A DNA stretch of 32,964 nt, taken from an uncultured Acetatifactor sp. (GTDB lineage Bacteria; Bacillota; Clostridia; Lachnospirales; Lachnospiraceae). Shown here piece by piece: positions 32,475-32,964 of the stretch (its first letter is position 1; each line of letters opens with the position of its first letter). The DNA lies in NCBI GenBank assembly GCA_947631615.1, contig CANRLX010000025.1:1-32964 (forward strand), read 5' to 3'. A model generated the notes under the pieces. That model worked only from the letters and a program-made list of their open reading frames with translations. It was not told the DNA's origin and did no database searches. A program made the position numbers and the translations under genes.

Positions 32475-32964
32475 TTATTCCGCAACATTCGATCCCAACT
32501 TGCAAAGCCCTTCCTTCAGGCTCCGGTACTCCTCCATGACCTCCTCGTGATGGGCGCGGAGATACTCCAGATCGCCGCTTTTCGCCGCAGCCTCCAAAAG
32601 CCGCGCGTGTTCCGACAAAAGCACGGCTCCGATGGTGAGGGCGGTGCTCTTCAGGGCGTGGACCTGAATACGATAATTCTCCCAGTCTTCCTTCTCCCAA
32701 AAGCCCTCCAGCTCCTGATCCCTGGTTCCGACCCCATACCCTCTGAGCATTTCCAGATACAGCTCCCTGCTGTCCGCACAGTAGGTAAGTCCCACAAAAA
32801 CGTTGAGCTGGGGACAGGCCGCGGCTATCTCCTTTAGCTCCTCCAGGGTGAAGGAATCTTCCTCCTGCCGATCCGGCTTTGATGCCTCCGGCGTCTCCAC
32901 CTCCTTGTGGGACACCTTCTCCCGAGGAAGATATTCCTCCAGCTTCTTTTCCAAAACCTCCGCC
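32475..32964 (-). CDS. C-terminal part of a receiver-HPt phosphorelay protein (truncated by window edge)
   Basis: The frame is open to the end of the window, and the residues there (AEVLEKKLEEYLPREKV) look like the last helix of a receiver domain, so the real start lies outside. A TTG at 32954 is not a credible start. After a charged linker, residues of the last 100 positions form an HPt four-helix bundle with the phospho-accepting histidine in VHALKSTALTIGA. Receiver-HPt ends are usual in hybrid histidine kinases and large phosphorelay regulators. It is convergent with the toxin gene, 15 bp apart, and returns to the GC-richer base composition of the rest of the window. Confidence 0.88.
   Translation of the reverse strand, partial: AEVLEKKLEEYLPREKVSHKEVETPEASKPDRQEEDSFTLEELKEIAAACPQLNVFVGLTYCADSRELYLEMLRGYGVGTRDQELEGFWEKEDWENYRIQVHALKSTALTIGAVLLSEHARLLEAAAKSGDLEYLRAHHEEVMEEYRSLKEGLCKLGSNVAE

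Noticed and set aside
26600..32475. Integrated element with attachment repeats
   Set aside because: No integrase, transposase or direct repeats were seen at either end of the AT-rich block, so only a composition-based claim is made.

Overview
The window looks like chromosomal DNA of a Lachnospiraceae-type gut Firmicute (class Clostridia). The evidence is a met T-box ahead of metG, an SRP RNA with a canonical GGAA apical loop, sigma-A promoters, MsmX/UgpC-type sugar ATPase and CdaR-type regulator homologues, SBP lipoproteins, and abundant c-di-GMP and chemotaxis proteins. Most of the window is moderately GC-rich by eye; about 26.7-32.46 kb is visibly more AT-rich. Nothing was computed: all calls come from reading the sequence.

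Layout. 1-261 holds a run of nested hairpins ending in an intrinsic terminator, a candidate structured RNA I cannot assign to a family. 340-1311 is a small lipoprotein. 1425-6948 (minus) reads glgP, HD-GYP phosphodiesterase, large solute-binding lipoprotein, as one likely operon from a strong promoter at 7081-7109. 7133-9118 is a chemoreceptor. 9360-10841 (plus) holds a LytTR regulator and tadA. 10923-12671 (minus) holds two membrane proteins and a flavin reductase-rubredoxin fusion. 12771-13961 (plus) is the SRP RNA gene and a radical SAM protein. 13956-17437 (minus) contains an uncharacterised repeat-bearing protein, a CdaR/PucR-type regulator and the MsmX/UgpC ATPase. 17637-21354 (minus) is a hydrolase, acetyltransferase, YesL-like, diguanylate cyclase cluster. 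21467-23876 is metG with its met T-box leader. 23873-26705 (minus) is rpe, PAP2 phosphatase, DUF305 protein and an unknown protein.

The AT-rich block 26735-32459 looks acquired. It carries a Vex/Vnc- or Bce-like module (FtsX-type ABC permease, ATPase, intramembrane-sensing histidine kinase, OmpR-type regulator) with a candidate three-copy 11-bp-spaced operator. Divergent from it is a type III toxin-antitoxin locus of the ToxN/AbiQ/CptN class: perfect sigma-A promoter, about 44-45-nt tandem RNA antitoxin repeats with covarying pseudoknot pairings, a leaky terminator, then the endoribonuclease toxin. The window ends in the C-terminal part of a receiver-HPt protein.

The points most worth a second look are the type III TA locus, the structured RNA at the left edge, two unrelated promoters sharing a seven-G spacer directly upstream of TAAAATGA, and several places where a terminator hairpin is fused to a start codon or to the next promoter.
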